NCBI RefSeq assembly: GCF_019635935.1
Contig: NZ_JAHBYN010000001.1
Coordinates: 3,524,307-3,588,306, forward strand
Origin: Parvibaculum sp.
GTDB lineage: Bacteria; Pseudomonadota; Alphaproteobacteria; Parvibaculales; Parvibaculaceae
Direction of reading: 5' to 3'
Length of the DNA: 64,000 bases
Shown: piece after piece, positions 27,535 to 37,877 of the stretch
Layout of the letters: each line of letters opens with the position of its first letter
Numbering within the stretch: the first letter of the stretch is position 1
Translations under genes and position numbers: made by a program
The notes under the pieces: model-generated
Databases searched by the model: none
Told to the model about the DNA's origin: nothing
Seen by the model: only the letters and a program-made list of their open reading frames with translations

Positions 27535-29577
27535 ATGCCAAAACTTATCGTCGACGGCATCGAGGTCGAGGTCGAAAACGGCGCCACGCTGTTGCAGGCC
27601 TGTGAGGAAGCGGGCGCCGAGATTCCGCGTTTCTGCTACCACGAGCGCCTGTCGATCGCCGGCAATTGCCGCATGTGCCTTGTCGAAGTCGAAAAATCGC
27701 CGAAGCCCGTGGCCTCCTGCGCCATGCCGGCGGGCGAGGGCATGGTTGTCCACACACGCACCGAACAGGTGAAGCGCGCCCGCGAAGGCGTGATGGAATT
27801 CCTGCTGATCAACCACCCGCTCGATTGCCCGATCTGCGATCAGGGCGGCGAATGCGACCTGCAGGATCAGGCAATGGCCTATGGCGTCGACGGTTCGCGC
27901 TTCGCCGAAAACAAACGCGCCGTCGAAGACAAATATATGGGCCCGCTGGTCAAGACCATCATGACCCGCTGCATCCATTGCACGCGCTGCATCCGCTTCT
28001 CGCAGGAAGTCGCCGGCGTACCGGAGCTCGGCGCCATCGGCCGCGGCGAGGACATGGAGATCACGACCTATCTCGAACACGCGCTCACTTCGGAACTGTC
28101 GGCAAACGTCGTCGATCTCTGCCCGGTCGGCGCGCTGACGTTCCACCCCTATGCCTACACGGCGCGTCCATGGGAACTGCGCAAGACGGAATCCATCGAT
28201 GCGATGGACGCGGTCGGCTCCAACATCCGCGTCGACGCGCGCGGCCCCGCCGTGATGCGCATTCTGCCGCGCCTCAACGAAGACGTGAACGAGGAGTGGA
28301 TTTCCGACAAGACGCGCTTCGTCTGGGACGGATTGCGGACGCAGCGCCTCGACACGCCTTATGTGCGCGAGGGCGGAAGCCTGCGCGCCGCAAGCTGGGA
28401 CGAAGCCTTTGCCGCCATTGCCGCGTGCCTCAAGGGCGTCAAGGGCGATCGCATCGCCGCCATTGCTGGCGATCTCGCCTGCGCCGAATCGATGAAGGCG
28501 CTGAAAGACCTTTATGTGGCGCTCGGCTCGCCCAACATCGATTGCCGTCAGGACGGCGCGAAGCTCGACGCCGCGAACCGCGCTTCCTACATCTTCAACA
28601 CCACCATCGCCGGCATCGAAGATGCGGATGCAATCCTCCTGATCGGCACCGATCCGCGCAAGGAAGCGCCGATCCTCAACGCCCGCATCCTGAAGCGCGC
28701 CCGCCGCGGCGGCCTCAAGGTCGGCGTCGTCGGTCCCCGCGCCGATCTCTCCTACGCTTACGATTATCTCGGCGCCGGCCCGCAATCGCTGAAAGACCTC
28801 GGCGCCTTTGGCGATGTTCTGAAAAACGCCGCGAACCCGATGATCGTGGTCGGGCAGGGCGCATTGGCGCGCAAAGACGGCGCTGCCGTGCTCGCGGCCG
28901 CCATCGCGCTGGCGAAATCGGTCGGCGCGGTTCGCGACGGCTGGAACGGCTTCAACGTCCTGCACATGGCGGCGGCGCGCGTCGGCGGCCTCGATCTTGG
29001 CCTGGTGCCGGGCGCGGGCGGCCGCGATGTCGAAGGCATCCTCGATGGCGCCTCGAAACGCGAAATCGAATTCGTGCATCTGCTTGCCGCCGACGAGATC
29101 GACATGTCGCGCCTCGGCTCGGCCTTCGTCGTCTATCAGGGCACGCATGGCGATGCCGGCGCCCACCGCGCCGACGTCATTTTGCCGGGCGCCGCCTACA
29201 CCGAGAAAAACGCAACCTGGGTCAACACCGAGGGCCGCGCGCAACTCGGCAATCGCGCCGTCTTCCCGCCCGGCTCCGCCCGCGAGGATTGGACGATCCT
29301 GCGCGCCCTGTCGGCCACCGTCGGCCACACCTTGCCATACGACAATCTGACGGCCCTGCGCGCCGCGATGGCCGAGGCCGCGCCGCATTTCGCCGAGATC
29401 GACATGGTTGTGCCGGCAGGCGCGCTGCCCGACCTGCCGCAGGGCGATCTCGACGCCGCGCCGTTCGAAACGCCGGTGAAGGATTTCTATCTGACAAACC
29501 CCATTGCGCGTGCGAGCGCGGTCATGGCGCGTTGCTCGGCGGAACTTGCGCCGTCGCGCATCCAGGCGGCGGAGTGA
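27535..29577 (+). CDS. nuoG: NADH-quinone oxidoreductase subunit G
   Basis: 680 aa 75-kDa-type subunit with several Fe-S clusters. [2Fe-2S] N1b ligands are around [15 protein letters not shown] and NCRMCLVE. The His/Cys-liganded N5 site is in [20 protein letters not shown]4 ligands are in [11 protein letters not shown] and a distal Cys in DLCPVGALT. The remainder is a molybdopterin-oxidoreductase-like domain without cofactor. It is the short (about 690 aa) mitochondrial-like form rather than the 900-aa enteric form. Confidence 0.97.
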   Translation: MPKLIVDGIEVEVENGATLLQACEEAGAEIPRFCYHERLSIAGNCRMCLVEVEKSPKPVASCAMPAGEGMVVHTRTEQVKRAREGVMEFLLINHPLDCPICDQGGECDLQDQAMAYGVDGSRFAENKRAVEDKYMGPLVKTIMTRCIHCTRCIRFSQEVAGVPELGAIGRGEDMEITTYLEHALTSELSANVVDLCPVGALTFHPYAYTARPWELRKTESIDAMDAVGSNIRVDARGPAVMRILPRLNEDVNEEWISDKTRFVWDGLRTQRLDTPYVREGGSLRAASWDEAFAAIAACLKGVKGDRIAAIAGDLACAESMKALKDLYVALGSPNIDCRQDGAKLDAANRASYIFNTTIAGIEDADAILLIGTDPRKEAPILNARILKRARRGGLKVGVVGPRADLSYAYDYLGAGPQSLKDLGAFGDVLKNAANPMIVVGQGALARKDGAAVLAAAIALAKSVGAVRDGWNGFNVLHMAAARVGGLDLGLVPGAGGRDVEGILDGASKREIEFVHLLAADEIDMSRLGSAFVVYQGTHGDAGAHRADVILPGAAYTEKNATWVNTEGRAQLGNRAVFPPGSAREDWTILRALSATVGHTLPYDNLTALRAAMAEAAPHFAEIDMVVPAGALPDLPQGDLDAAPFETPVKDFYLTNPIARASAVMARCSAELAPSRIQAAE

Positions 29578-29584
29578 GGGCGGC

Positions 29585-30598
29585 ATGACCGAATTTCTGA
29601 TCGCATACGGCATCCCGCTCGCCATCATCGTCGGCCAATCGCTGGCGCTGATTGTCGCCGTTCTGATCGTCACGGCCTATGTGCTGCTGGCCGACCGCAA
29701 GATCTGGGCGGCGGTGCAGCTTCGCCGCGGCCCCAATGTCGTCGGCGCCTTTGGCCTGCTGCAATCTTTCGCCGACTTGCTGAAATTCGTCTTCAAGGAA
29801 GTCATCATCCCGGCAGGCGCCAACAAGGGCGTCTTCCTGCTGGCGCCGCTGGTCACGGTCACGCTGGCGCTCTCCGCCTGGGTTGTCATTCCTTTCGACG
29901 CCGGCGTCGTCATCTCCAACATCAATGTCGGCGTCCTTTATATCTTCGCCATTTCCTCGCTCGGCGTTTACGGCGTCATCATGGCGGGTTGGGCGTCGAA
30001 CTCGAAATACCCTTTCCTCTCGGCGCTTCGCGCGGCCGCACAGATGGTTTCCTACGAAGTTTCCATCGGCTTCGTCATCGTCACGGTTTTGTTGACCGCC
30101 GGAACGCTGAACCTCACCGAAATCGTCGAGGCGCAGAAGACCGTCTGGTATTTCATCCCGCATCTGCCGATGTTCGCGATCTTCTTCATCTCGGCGCTGG
30201 CCGAAACCAACCGCCCGCCCTTCGATCTGGTGGAAGCGGAATCCGAACTCGTCGCCGGCTTCATGGTCGAGTACTCCTCGACCTCCTACATGATGTTCAT
30301 GCTCGGCGAATATGTGTCGATCCTGCTGATGTGCGCCATGACGACGATCCTGTTTCTCGGCGGCTGGCTGCCTCCCTTCGACATCGCACCGTTCAACTGG
30401 GTGCCCGGCATCGTCTGGTTCCTGCTGAAGGTGATGTTCGTCTTCTTCATGTTCGCCATGGTCAAGGCCTTCGTGCCGCGCTACCGCTACGACCAGCTCA
30501 TGCGTCTCGGCTGGAAAGTATTCCTGCCGTTCTCGCTGTTCTGGGTTGTGCTGACGGCCGGCGTGCTGGTCGGCTTCGACATCGTGCCGCAGCATTGA
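29585..30598 (+). CDS. nuoH: NADH-quinone oxidoreductase subunit H
   Basis: 337 aa membrane subunit with about eight helices at the quinone chamber. Signature sequences are [10 protein letters not shown] near the N-terminus and the Glu-rich loop [20 protein letters not shown]. It starts 7 bp after nuoG. An open frame upstream (from 29504) belongs to nuoG overlap and is not used. Confidence 0.97.
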   Translation: MTEFLIAYGIPLAIIVGQSLALIVAVLIVTAYVLLADRKIWAAVQLRRGPNVVGAFGLLQSFADLLKFVFKEVIIPAGANKGVFLLAPLVTVTLALSAWVVIPFDAGVVISNINVGVLYIFAISSLGVYGVIMAGWASNSKYPFLSALRAAAQMVSYEVSIGFVIVTVLLTAGTLNLTEIVEAQKTVWYFIPHLPMFAIFFISALAETNRPPFDLVEAESELVAGFMVEYSSTSYMMFMLGEYVSILLMCAMTTILFLGGWLPPFDIAPFNWVPGIVWFLLKVMFVFFMFAMVKAFVPRYRYDQLMRLGWKVFLPFSLFWVVLTAGVLVGFDIVPQH

Positions 30599-30636
30599 GG
30601 ATGGGCACGATGACACATACGGGAAAGGACTGAACA

Positions 30637-31128
30637 ATGGCCTGGCTGGAACAGTCGGCGCGGTCGCTCTTTCTCGCGGAGTTCGTTTCGAGCTTCGTGC
30701 TCGCGATGCGTTACTTTTTCAAACCGAAAGTGACCGTCAACTATCCGTTCGAAAAAGGCCCGCTCTCGCCCCGCTTTCGCGGCGAACATGCGCTGCGCCG
30801 CTATCCGAACGGCGAGGAACGCTGCATCGCCTGCAAGCTCTGCGAGGCAATCTGCCCGGCGCTCGCCATCACCATCGAGGCGGGCCCGCGCCGCAACGAC
30901 GGTACGCGGCGCACCACGCGCTACGACATCGACATGACGAAATGCATCTATTGCGGTCTCTGCCAGGAGGCATGCCCTGTCGATGCGATCGTCGAAGGAC
31001 CGAATTTCGAATTCGCGACCGAAACACGCGAAGAGCTGATGTACGACAAGGATCGGTTGCTGGCCAATGGCGACCGTTGGGAACGCGAGATCGCGACGAG
31101 CATCGCGCTCGACGCGCCTTACCGCTGA
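30637..31128 (+). CDS. nuoI: NADH-quinone oxidoreductase subunit I
   Basis: 163 aa 8Fe ferredoxin-type subunit carrying clusters N6a and N6b. Two CxxCxxCxxxCP motifs are seen: [12 protein letters not shown] and [12 protein letters not shown]. The RBS GGGAAAGGAC precedes ATG 30637. Confidence 0.98.
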   Translation: MAWLEQSARSLFLAEFVSSFVLAMRYFFKPKVTVNYPFEKGPLSPRFRGEHALRRYPNGEERCIACKLCEAICPALAITIEAGPRRNDGTRRTTRYDIDMTKCIYCGLCQEACPVDAIVEGPNFEFATETREELMYDKDRLLANGDRWEREIATSIALDAPYR

Positions 31129-31159
31129 ACGAAGATCGTCGAGGGGACGAGGGGTCCAA

Positions 31160-31774
31160 ATGATTGCCACCGCCATCGCGTTTTATCTTTTCGCGGGCAT
31201 AACCGTCGCCGCGGGCTTCATGGTGATTGCGGCGCGCAACCCCGTTCACTCGGTGTTGTTCCTGATCCTCGCCTTCTTCAACTCGGCCGCGCTGTTCGTG
31301 CTGCTCGGCGCCGAGTTCCTGGCCCTGATCCTCGTCATCGTCTATGTCGGCGCGGTTGCGGTGCTCTTTCTGTTCGTCGTGATGATGCTCGACGTCGACT
31401 TCCGCGATCTGCGTCAGGGCTCCCTGCAATATCTGCCCGTCGGCGCATTGGTCGGTCTGATCCTGCTCGTTGAGCTGCTGCTCGTTCTCGGCGCGTGGAT
31501 CGTTTCGCCGGAGGCCGCCGGCGTCGCCGCGGCCCCCGCGCCGGCGATTGCCGACACCCACAACACGCGGGCGCTCGGCCAACTCATCTACACGCAATAT
31601 GCCTATCTGTTCCAGGCGGCAGGCCTGATCCTGCTGGTCGCGATGATCGGCGCCATCGTGCTGACGCTGCGCCACAAACCGAATGCGAAACGTCAGGTCA
31701 TCGCGGATCAGGTCGGGCGGACGCGCGATCAGGCCGTCGAAATGAAGAAGGTCGAGCCCGGTCAGGGTCTCTGA
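31160..31774 (+). CDS. nuoJ: NADH-quinone oxidoreductase subunit J
   Basis: 204 aa membrane subunit with five predicted helices. The third helix carries the pi-bulge-type segment LALILVIVYVGAVAVLFLFV that is typical of the family. A soluble C-terminal extension of about 35 residues is rich in K and R. ATG 31160 follows the weak run GAGGGG. Confidence 0.96.
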   Translation: MIATAIAFYLFAGITVAAGFMVIAARNPVHSVLFLILAFFNSAALFVLLGAEFLALILVIVYVGAVAVLFLFVVMMLDVDFRDLRQGSLQYLPVGALVGLILLVELLLVLGAWIVSPEAAGVAAAPAPAIADTHNTRALGQLIYTQYAYLFQAAGLILLVAMIGAIVLTLRHKPNAKRQVIADQVGRTRDQAVEMKKVEPGQGL

Positions 31775-31842
31775 CGGGCGCAACGAAAGAAGAGGGGACT
31801 GGTCCCCGCGCATCTGGCGCGACGGGACAGGAGAGATAGAGA

Positions 31843-32151
31843 ATGGCAATCGGCCTCGGACATTATCTGACAGTGGCGGCGATCCTGTTCACGCTCGGCA
31901 TTTTCGGCATCTTCCTCAACCGGAAGAACGTCATCGTCATCCTGATGTCGATCGAATTGATGCTGCTCGCGGTCAACATCAATCTGGTCGCCTTCTCCGC
32001 CCATCTCGGCGATCTGGTGGGCCAGGTCTTCGCGCTCTTCGTCCTGACGGTCGCGGCCGCCGAGGCCGCCATCGGCCTTGCCATTCTGGTCGTCTATTTC
32101 CGCAACCGCGGTTCCATCGCGGTCGAAGACATCAACGTGATGAAGGGGTAA
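31843..32151 (+). CDS. nuoK: NADH-quinone oxidoreductase subunit K
   Basis: 102 aa three-helix proton-channel subunit. Conserved intramembrane Glu residues lie in [14 protein letters not shown] and [24 protein letters not shown] precedes ATG 31843. The start of nuoL follows after 6 bp. Confidence 0.97.
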   Translation: MAIGLGHYLTVAAILFTLGIFGIFLNRKNVIVILMSIELMLLAVNINLVAFSAHLGDLVGQVFALFVLTVAAAEAAIGLAILVVYFRNRGSIAVEDINVMKG

Positions 32152-32157
32152 GGCAGA

Positions 32158-34089
32158 ATGTATTCGGCCATTGTCTTTCTGCCGCTTCTCGGTTTTCTGA
32201 TCGCCGGCATCTTCGGCCGCTGGCTCGGTGTCCGCGGCGCGCAGATCGTCACCTCGAGCCTCCTCGTCGTCTCGGCGCTGTTGTCGGTCGTCGCTTTGGT
32301 CTCTGTCGGTCTCGGCGGCGAGACGACCACTGTGCAGGTGCTGACCTTCATCGATTCCGGAAGTTTCGAGGCGGACTGGCGCCTGCGCATCGACACGCTG
32401 ACGGCGGTGATGCTCGTCGTCGTCAACGTCGTCTCGGCGCTGGTGCACATCTATTCGATCGGCTACATGAGCCATGATCCGCACCAGCCGCGCTTCTTTG
32501 CCTATCTGTCGCTCTTCACCTTCGCCATGCTGATGCTGGTGACGGCCGACAATTTCGTGCAGCTCTTCTTCGGTTGGGAAGGCGTCGGTCTTGCCTCCTA
32601 CCTGCTGATCGGCTTCTGGTACCAGAAACCGAGCGCCAACGCCGCCGCCATCAAGGCCTTCGTCGTCAACCGCGTCGGCGACTTCGGCCTGATCCTCGGC
32701 ATCGCGACACTTTTCCTCACTGTCGGCTCAGTCGATTTCGACACGGTCTTCAAGGCGATCCCTGAGCTTGCCGACGAAACCTTCTCCTTCCTCGGCTACG
32801 ATGTGCCGGTCGTCACCACGGCCTGCCTGCTGCTCTTCATGGGCGCCATGGGCAAGTCGGCGCAGTTCTTCCTGCACACATGGCTGCCGGACGCGATGGA
32901 AGGCCCGACGCCTGTGTCGGCGCTGATCCATGCGGCGACGATGGTCACGGCGGGCGTCTTCCTGCTGGCGCGTCTCTCGCCCGTCTTCGAATTCTCGCCC
33001 TATGCGCTCACCGTCGTCACGGTCATCGGCGCGACCACCGCCTTCTTCGCCGCCACCGTCGGCCTCGTGCAGAACGACATCAAGCGCGTCATCGCCTATT
33101 CGACCTGTTCGCAGCTCGGCTACATGTTCGTGGCGATCGGCGTCGGCGCCTACGAAGTGGCGATGTTCCACCTCTTCACCCACGCCTTCTTCAAGGCGCT
33201 CCTGTTCCTCGGTTCGGGCTCCGTCATCCACGCGATGAGCGACGAGCAGGACATGCGCAAGATGGGTGGTCTCTACAAGATGATCCCCATCACCTGGCTG
33301 ATGATGGTCATCGGCACATTGGCGCTGACCGGTTTCCCCTTCACCGCCGGTTACTATTCCAAGGACGCGGTCATCGAAGCGGCGTTTGCGGCCCACAACC
33401 CGGCGCACATGTATGCCTTCGCGCTCACCGTCGCGGCGGCGCTGCTGACGTCCTTCTACTCGTGGCGCCTGATCTTCATGACCTTCCACGGCGAATCCCG
33501 CGCCTCGAACGAAACCATCGCCCATGTGCACGAGTCGCCGCTGGTCATGCTGGTGCCGCTGTTCATTCTGGCGGTCGGCGCGCTCGGCGCCGGTTTCCTC
33601 TTCGCGCCGCTCTTCATCGGCCATGCCCACGAGGCGTTCTGGCTCGAGGCGATCTATCGCGGCGCGGAAAACCACATCATGCACGAATTCCACAACGTGC
33701 CGGACTGGGTGCCCTTCGTGCCGACGCTGATGATGATTGTCGGCTTTGCCACCGCCTGGCTCTTCTATATCGCGCGGCCCGACATTCCAAAGCAGCTCGC
33801 ACGCACGCAGGAGCCGCTCTACAACTTCCTGCTCAACAAGTGGTACTTCGACGAAATCTACGACTTCCTGTTCGTCCGCCCGGCGTTCTGGCTCGGCCGC
33901 CTGTTCTGGAAGCAGGGCGACGGCCGCATCATCGACGGCTGGGGGCCTGACGGCATTTCGGCGCGTGTCCTCGACATCACGCGTGGCGTCGTCCGCTTGC
34001 AGAGCGGCTATCTCTACCACTATGCCTTTGCCATGCTGCTCGGCGTCGCCGGCCTGGTGACCTGGTTCATGCTCGGGGGAGCGCAGTGA
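32158..34089 (+). CDS. nuoL: NADH-quinone oxidoreductase subunit L
   Basis: 643 aa antiporter-like subunit at the distal end of the membrane arm, with the long lateral helix. The pumping-site Glu is in [18 protein letters not shown]. Further conserved segments are [20 protein letters not shown] and the C-terminal [11 protein letters not shown]. The stop overlaps the nuoM start. Confidence 0.98.
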   Translation: MYSAIVFLPLLGFLIAGIFGRWLGVRGAQIVTSSLLVVSALLSVVALVSVGLGGETTTVQVLTFIDSGSFEADWRLRIDTLTAVMLVVVNVVSALVHIYSIGYMSHDPHQPRFFAYLSLFTFAMLMLVTADNFVQLFFGWEGVGLASYLLIGFWYQKPSANAAAIKAFVVNRVGDFGLILGIATLFLTVGSVDFDTVFKAIPELADETFSFLGYDVPVVTTACLLLFMGAMGKSAQFFLHTWLPDAMEGPTPVSALIHAATMVTAGVFLLARLSPVFEFSPYALTVVTVIGATTAFFAATVGLVQNDIKRVIAYSTCSQLGYMFVAIGVGAYEVAMFHLFTHAFFKALLFLGSGSVIHAMSDEQDMRKMGGLYKMIPITWLMMVIGTLALTGFPFTAGYYSKDAVIEAAFAAHNPAHMYAFALTVAAALLTSFYSWRLIFMTFHGESRASNETIAHVHESPLVMLVPLFILAVGALGAGFLFAPLFIGHAHEAFWLEAIYRGAENHIMHEFHNVPDWVPFVPTLMMIVGFATAWLFYIARPDIPKQLARTQEPLYNFLLNKWYFDEIYDFLFVRPAFWLGRLFWKQGDGRIIDGWGPDGISARVLDITRGVVRLQSGYLYHYAFAMLLGVAGLVTWFMLGGAQ

Positions 34090-35633
34090 TGGCCGACGGC
34101 TACATTCTTTCTCTGGTCACCTTTCTCCCGCTTGTCGGCGCCCTGATCATCCTGACGGTGCGCGGCGACGAGGCCGCGGTCGCGCGCAACGCGCGCTATG
34201 TGGCGCTCTGGACCACCGGCGTCACCTTCGTTCTCTCGCTCTACATCTGGGCGCAGTTCGACCCGACAACGGCCGATTTTCAGTTCGTGCAGCGCGCCGC
34301 ATGGCTCGGCGGTGCGATCGACTATCACATGGGCGTCGATGGCATTTCGGTGCTCTTCGTCGTCCTGACGGCATTCCTGATGCCCGCCTGCATCCTGGCG
34401 AGCTGGACGTCGATCGACACCCGCGTCAAGGAATACATGATCGCCTTCCTCGTGCTCGAAACGCTGATGATCGGCGTCTTCTGCGCGCTCGACCTCGTGC
34501 TCTTCTATCTCTTCTTCGAAGGCGGGCTGATCCCGATGTTCCTGATCATCGGCGTCTGGGGCGGCAAGCGGCGCATCTATGCCAGCTTCAAGTTCTTCCT
34601 CTACACGCTGGCAGGCTCGGTGCTGATGCTGCTCGCCATCATGGCGATGTACTGGGAGGCCGGCACCACCAGCATTCCGGCGCTGCTCGCCCACGACTTC
34701 CCGGCCGACATGCAATTCTGGCTGTGGCTCGCCTTCTTCGCCTCCTTCGCGGTCAAGATGCCGATGTGGCCGGTCCACACATGGTTGCCCGACGCGCACG
34801 TCGAGGCGCCGACGGCGGGTTCGGTCATCCTGGCCGGCATCCTCCTTAAAATGGGCGGCTACGGCTTCCTGCGTTTCTCGCTGCCGATGTTCCCGGTCGC
34901 CTCCGCCGATCTCGCCTGGCTGGTCTTCGGCCTCAGCCTCGTCGCCATCGTCTACACCTCGCTGGTCGCGCTGGTGCAGGAGGACATGAAAAAGCTGATC
35001 GCCTATTCCTCGGTCGCCCACATGGGCTTTGTGACCATGGGCATCTTCGCCGCCAACCAGCAGGGCGTGCAGGGCGGCATCTTCCAGATGCTGAGCCACG
35101 GCTGGGTCTCGGGCGCGCTCTTCCTCTGCGTCGGCGTCATCTACGACCGCATGCACACGCGCGAGATTTCGGCCTATGGCGGCCTCGTCAACCGCATGCC
35201 GCTTTATGCGGTGGCCTTCATGGTCTTCACGATGGCCAATGTCGGCCTGCCCGGCACAAGCGGCTTCGTCGGCGAATTCCTCACCATCGTCGGCGCCTTC
35301 AAGGTCAACACCTGGGTCGGCGCCATTGCCGCCACCGGCGTCATTCTCGCCGCCGGCTACGCACTTTATCTCTATCGGCGCGTCGTCTTCGGCGTGCTCG
35401 AGAAGGACACGCTGAAAGCGATCGCTGATCTCAACCGCCGCGAAGTCGCGACGCTCGGCCCGCTCTTTGCCGCCACGCTCTTCTTCGGCATCTATCCGGC
35501 GCCGATCATGGATGTGACGGCGGTGTCGGTCGAAAATCTGGTAACGAACTACAACGCCGCCGTAGAAGCGCATCGGTTGGCCGAAGGGGCAGGGGCGATG
35601 TCCCACATCGCCGCCCTCTTCACGGGCCGATAG
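34089..35633 (+). CDS. nuoM: NADH-quinone oxidoreductase subunit M
   Basis: 514 aa antiporter-like proton-pumping subunit. Conserved segments are [18 protein letters not shown], with the key Glu, and [20 protein letters not shown]. The ATG shares one base with the nuoL stop; a GTG one codon earlier is the formal alternative. Confidence 0.98.
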   Translation: MADGYILSLVTFLPLVGALIILTVRGDEAAVARNARYVALWTTGVTFVLSLYIWAQFDPTTADFQFVQRAAWLGGAIDYHMGVDGISVLFVVLTAFLMPACILASWTSIDTRVKEYMIAFLVLETLMIGVFCALDLVLFYLFFEGGLIPMFLIIGVWGGKRRIYASFKFFLYTLAGSVLMLLAIMAMYWEAGTTSIPALLAHDFPADMQFWLWLAFFASFAVKMPMWPVHTWLPDAHVEAPTAGSVILAGILLKMGGYGFLRFSLPMFPVASADLAWLVFGLSLVAIVYTSLVALVQEDMKKLIAYSSVAHMGFVTMGIFAANQQGVQGGIFQMLSHGWVSGALFLCVGVIYDRMHTREISAYGGLVNRMPLYAVAFMVFTMANVGLPGTSGFVGEFLTIVGAFKVNTWVGAIAATGVILAAGYALYLYRRVVFGVLEKDTLKAIADLNRREVATLGPLFAATLFFGIYPAPIMDVTAVSVENLVTNYNAAVEAHRLAEGAGAMSHIAALFTGR

Positions 35634-35645
35634 GGAGAGCGGCAA

Positions 35646-37094
35646 ATGGAAAATGCAATGACCGTCCCCCCGCTCTTGCCGGCGTTCCCCGAAATCCTGC
35701 TGGCCGTCGGCGCCATGGCGCTGCTGATGTACGGCGTCTTCCGCAAGGACTGCACGGCCCGCGAAGCGAGCTATGGCGCGCTGGGCCTCTTCCTGCTGGT
35801 CGCGGCCTTTCTGGTCGTCGAACCCGGCGTCACGATCCACACCTTCGGCGGCATGTTCATCGTCGACGGTTTCGGCAAATTCATGAAGCTGCTGATCCTG
35901 CTGGCCGCCGCCGCCGCCATGGTGATGTCGCTATCCTATGTCCGCCACGAAGGCATGGACCGCTTCGAGTTCCCGGTGCTGATCGTGCTGGCGACGCTCG
36001 GCATGTTCATGATGGTGTCGGCCAACGGATTGATCGCGCTCTACATGGGCCTCGAGCTGCAAAGCCTCGCGCTCTACGTGATCGCCGCCTTCAATCGCGA
36101 CAGCGGCCGCGGTTCCGAAGCCGGCCTCAAATATTTCGTCCTCGGCGCGCTCGCCTCCGGCATGCTGCTCTACGGTGCCTCGCTGATCTACGGCTTCACC
36201 GGCAGCGTCGAGTTCGACGCGATCGCCGCCGTGCTCGCGAGCGACGGCGCCAACATCGGCGTCGTCTTCGGCATCGTTTTCGTGCTGGCTGGCCTCGCCT
36301 TCAAGATTTCGGCGGTCCCCTTCCACATGTGGACGCCCGACGTCTATGAAGGCGCGCCGACGCCCGTCACCGCCTTCTTTGCCGGCGCGCCGAAAGTCGC
36401 GGCCATGGCGCTGCTGCTGCGCATCCTCTTCGGTGCCTTCCCCTCGATGATGTCCGAATGGCAGCAGATCGTCGTCTTCATCTCCATCGCCTCGATGGTG
36501 CTCGGCGCCTTCGCCGCCATCGGCCAGACCAACATCAAGCGCCTGATGGCCTACTCGTCGATATCCCACATGGGTTTCGCGCTGGTCGGCCTCGCCGCCG
36601 GAACGCCCGAAGGCGTGCGCGGCGTCCTGATCTACATGGTCATCTATGTCGTGATGAACGCCGGTGTCTTCTGCTGCATCCTCGCCATGCGTCGCAAGGA
36701 AGGCTATGTCGAAACCATCGGCGATCTCGCCGGCCTGTCGCGCAACCAGCCGATGGTCGCGGCCATGCTCGCCATGCTGATGTTCTCGCTGACCGGCATC
36801 CCGCCGCTCGCCGGATTCTTCGGCAAGTTCTATGTCTTCGCCCCGGCGATCCAGGCGGGGCTCTATCCGCTGGCCGTCATCGGCGTACTCGCCAGCGTCG
36901 TCGGCGCCTTCTACTACCTGCGCATCGTCAAGATCATGTATTTCGACGAACCGGCCGAGGCGTTCGAACAGCCGATGCCCGGCGAGCTGACGGCGGTGCT
37001 CGGCATATCGAGCGTCTTCACGCTTTTCTTCGTCCTCTATCCGGCGCCGCTCATCGTCGCATCGCAGGTTGCGGTCGGCGCGCTGATACCCTGA
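35646..37094 (+). CDS. nuoN: NADH-quinone oxidoreductase subunit N
   Basis: 482 aa antiporter-like proton-pumping subunit. Signature segments are YMGLELQSLALYVIAAF and FHMWTPDVYEGAPTPVTAFF, and IGQTNIKRLMAYSSISHMGF. Last gene of the 14-gene operon; birA starts 6 bp later, so read-through into it is likely. Confidence 0.98.
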   Translation: MENAMTVPPLLPAFPEILLAVGAMALLMYGVFRKDCTAREASYGALGLFLLVAAFLVVEPGVTIHTFGGMFIVDGFGKFMKLLILLAAAAAMVMSLSYVRHEGMDRFEFPVLIVLATLGMFMMVSANGLIALYMGLELQSLALYVIAAFNRDSGRGSEAGLKYFVLGALASGMLLYGASLIYGFTGSVEFDAIAAVLASDGANIGVVFGIVFVLAGLAFKISAVPFHMWTPDVYEGAPTPVTAFFAGAPKVAAMALLLRILFGAFPSMMSEWQQIVVFISIASMVLGAFAAIGQTNIKRLMAYSSISHMGFALVGLAAGTPEGVRGVLIYMVIYVVMNAGVFCCILAMRRKEGYVETIGDLAGLSRNQPMVAAMLAMLMFSLTGIPPLAGFFGKFYVFAPAIQAGLYPLAVIGVLASVVGAFYYLRIVKIMYFDEPAEAFEQPMPGELTAVLGISSVFTLFFVLYPAPLIVASQVAVGALIP

Positions 37095-37100
37095 CCGGCA

Positions 37101-37868
37101 ATGGCCGAGCTTCCGCCAGGTGTCGCGCTTCGCCGCTTCGCCGAAATCGACAGCACCAACGAGGAAGCCCGCCGCCTCGGCGAGGCGGGCACGCAGGGCC
37201 CGCTCTGGATCGTCGCCGAACGCCAGACCGCCGGTCGCGGCCGGCGCGGCCGAAGCTGGGTCTCGCCGCCCGGCAATTTCATGGGCACGCTCTATCTGAC
37301 GCCCCGCTGCGGCCCGCGTCAGGCCGGCGAGCTCTCCTTCGTCGCCGCCGTCGCCGTCTTCGATGCGGTCGAGGCACTGCTGCCGCCGCCCGCGCGCGCC
37401 GCCCTCCGTCTCAAATGGCCGAACGACCTCTTGCATGACAAACGCAAGCTCGCCGGCATCCTGCTCGAATCCTCCGGCGTCGCCGGCGCCGAGGTCGCAT
37501 GGCTCGCCATCGGCATCGGCATCAACCTCGCGGGCCACCCCGACAATGTCGAATTCCCGGCAACCTCGCTTCCGGCCATCGGCGCGCCGCCGGTCGCGCC
37601 CGATGAGGCGCTGTCGGCGCTCGCCGCCGCCTTCGAGCGCTGGCTCGCCGTTTGGCGCGGTGTCCAGGGTTTCGCCGCCATCCGCGAAGCCTGGCTCACA
37701 CGCGCCGCCGGCCTTGGCGAGCACCTCACCGTCCGCCTCGCGCAGGAAACATTCACCGGCACCTTCGAAGGCCTCGCCCCCGACGGCGCCTTGCAACTCC
37801 GCCTTGCCGACGGCACGCTGCGCCTTGTCTCCGCCGGCGATGTGTTCTTTCCGGCCGCGACGCATTAG
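37101..37868 (+). CDS. birA: Biotin--[acetyl-CoA-carboxylase] ligase
   Basis: 255 aa enzyme that attaches biotin to the carboxyl carrier protein. Biotin/AMP-binding segments GRGRRGRSWVSPPGN and the core LKWPNDLLHDKRKLAGIL are intact. There is no N-terminal HTH domain, so it is a monofunctional ligase and not the biotin-operon repressor. It lies between nuoN and rnj, as in many alphaproteobacteria. Confidence 0.96.
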   Translation: MAELPPGVALRRFAEIDSTNEEARRLGEAGTQGPLWIVAERQTAGRGRRGRSWVSPPGNFMGTLYLTPRCGPRQAGELSFVAAVAVFDAVEALLPPPARAALRLKWPNDLLHDKRKLAGILLESSGVAGAEVAWLAIGIGINLAGHPDNVEFPATSLPAIGAPPVAPDEALSALAAAFERWLAVWRGVQGFAAIREAWLTRAAGLGEHLTVRLAQETFTGTFEGLAPDGALQLRLADGTLRLVSAGDVFFPAATH

Positions 37869-37877
37869 TTTGTACCC

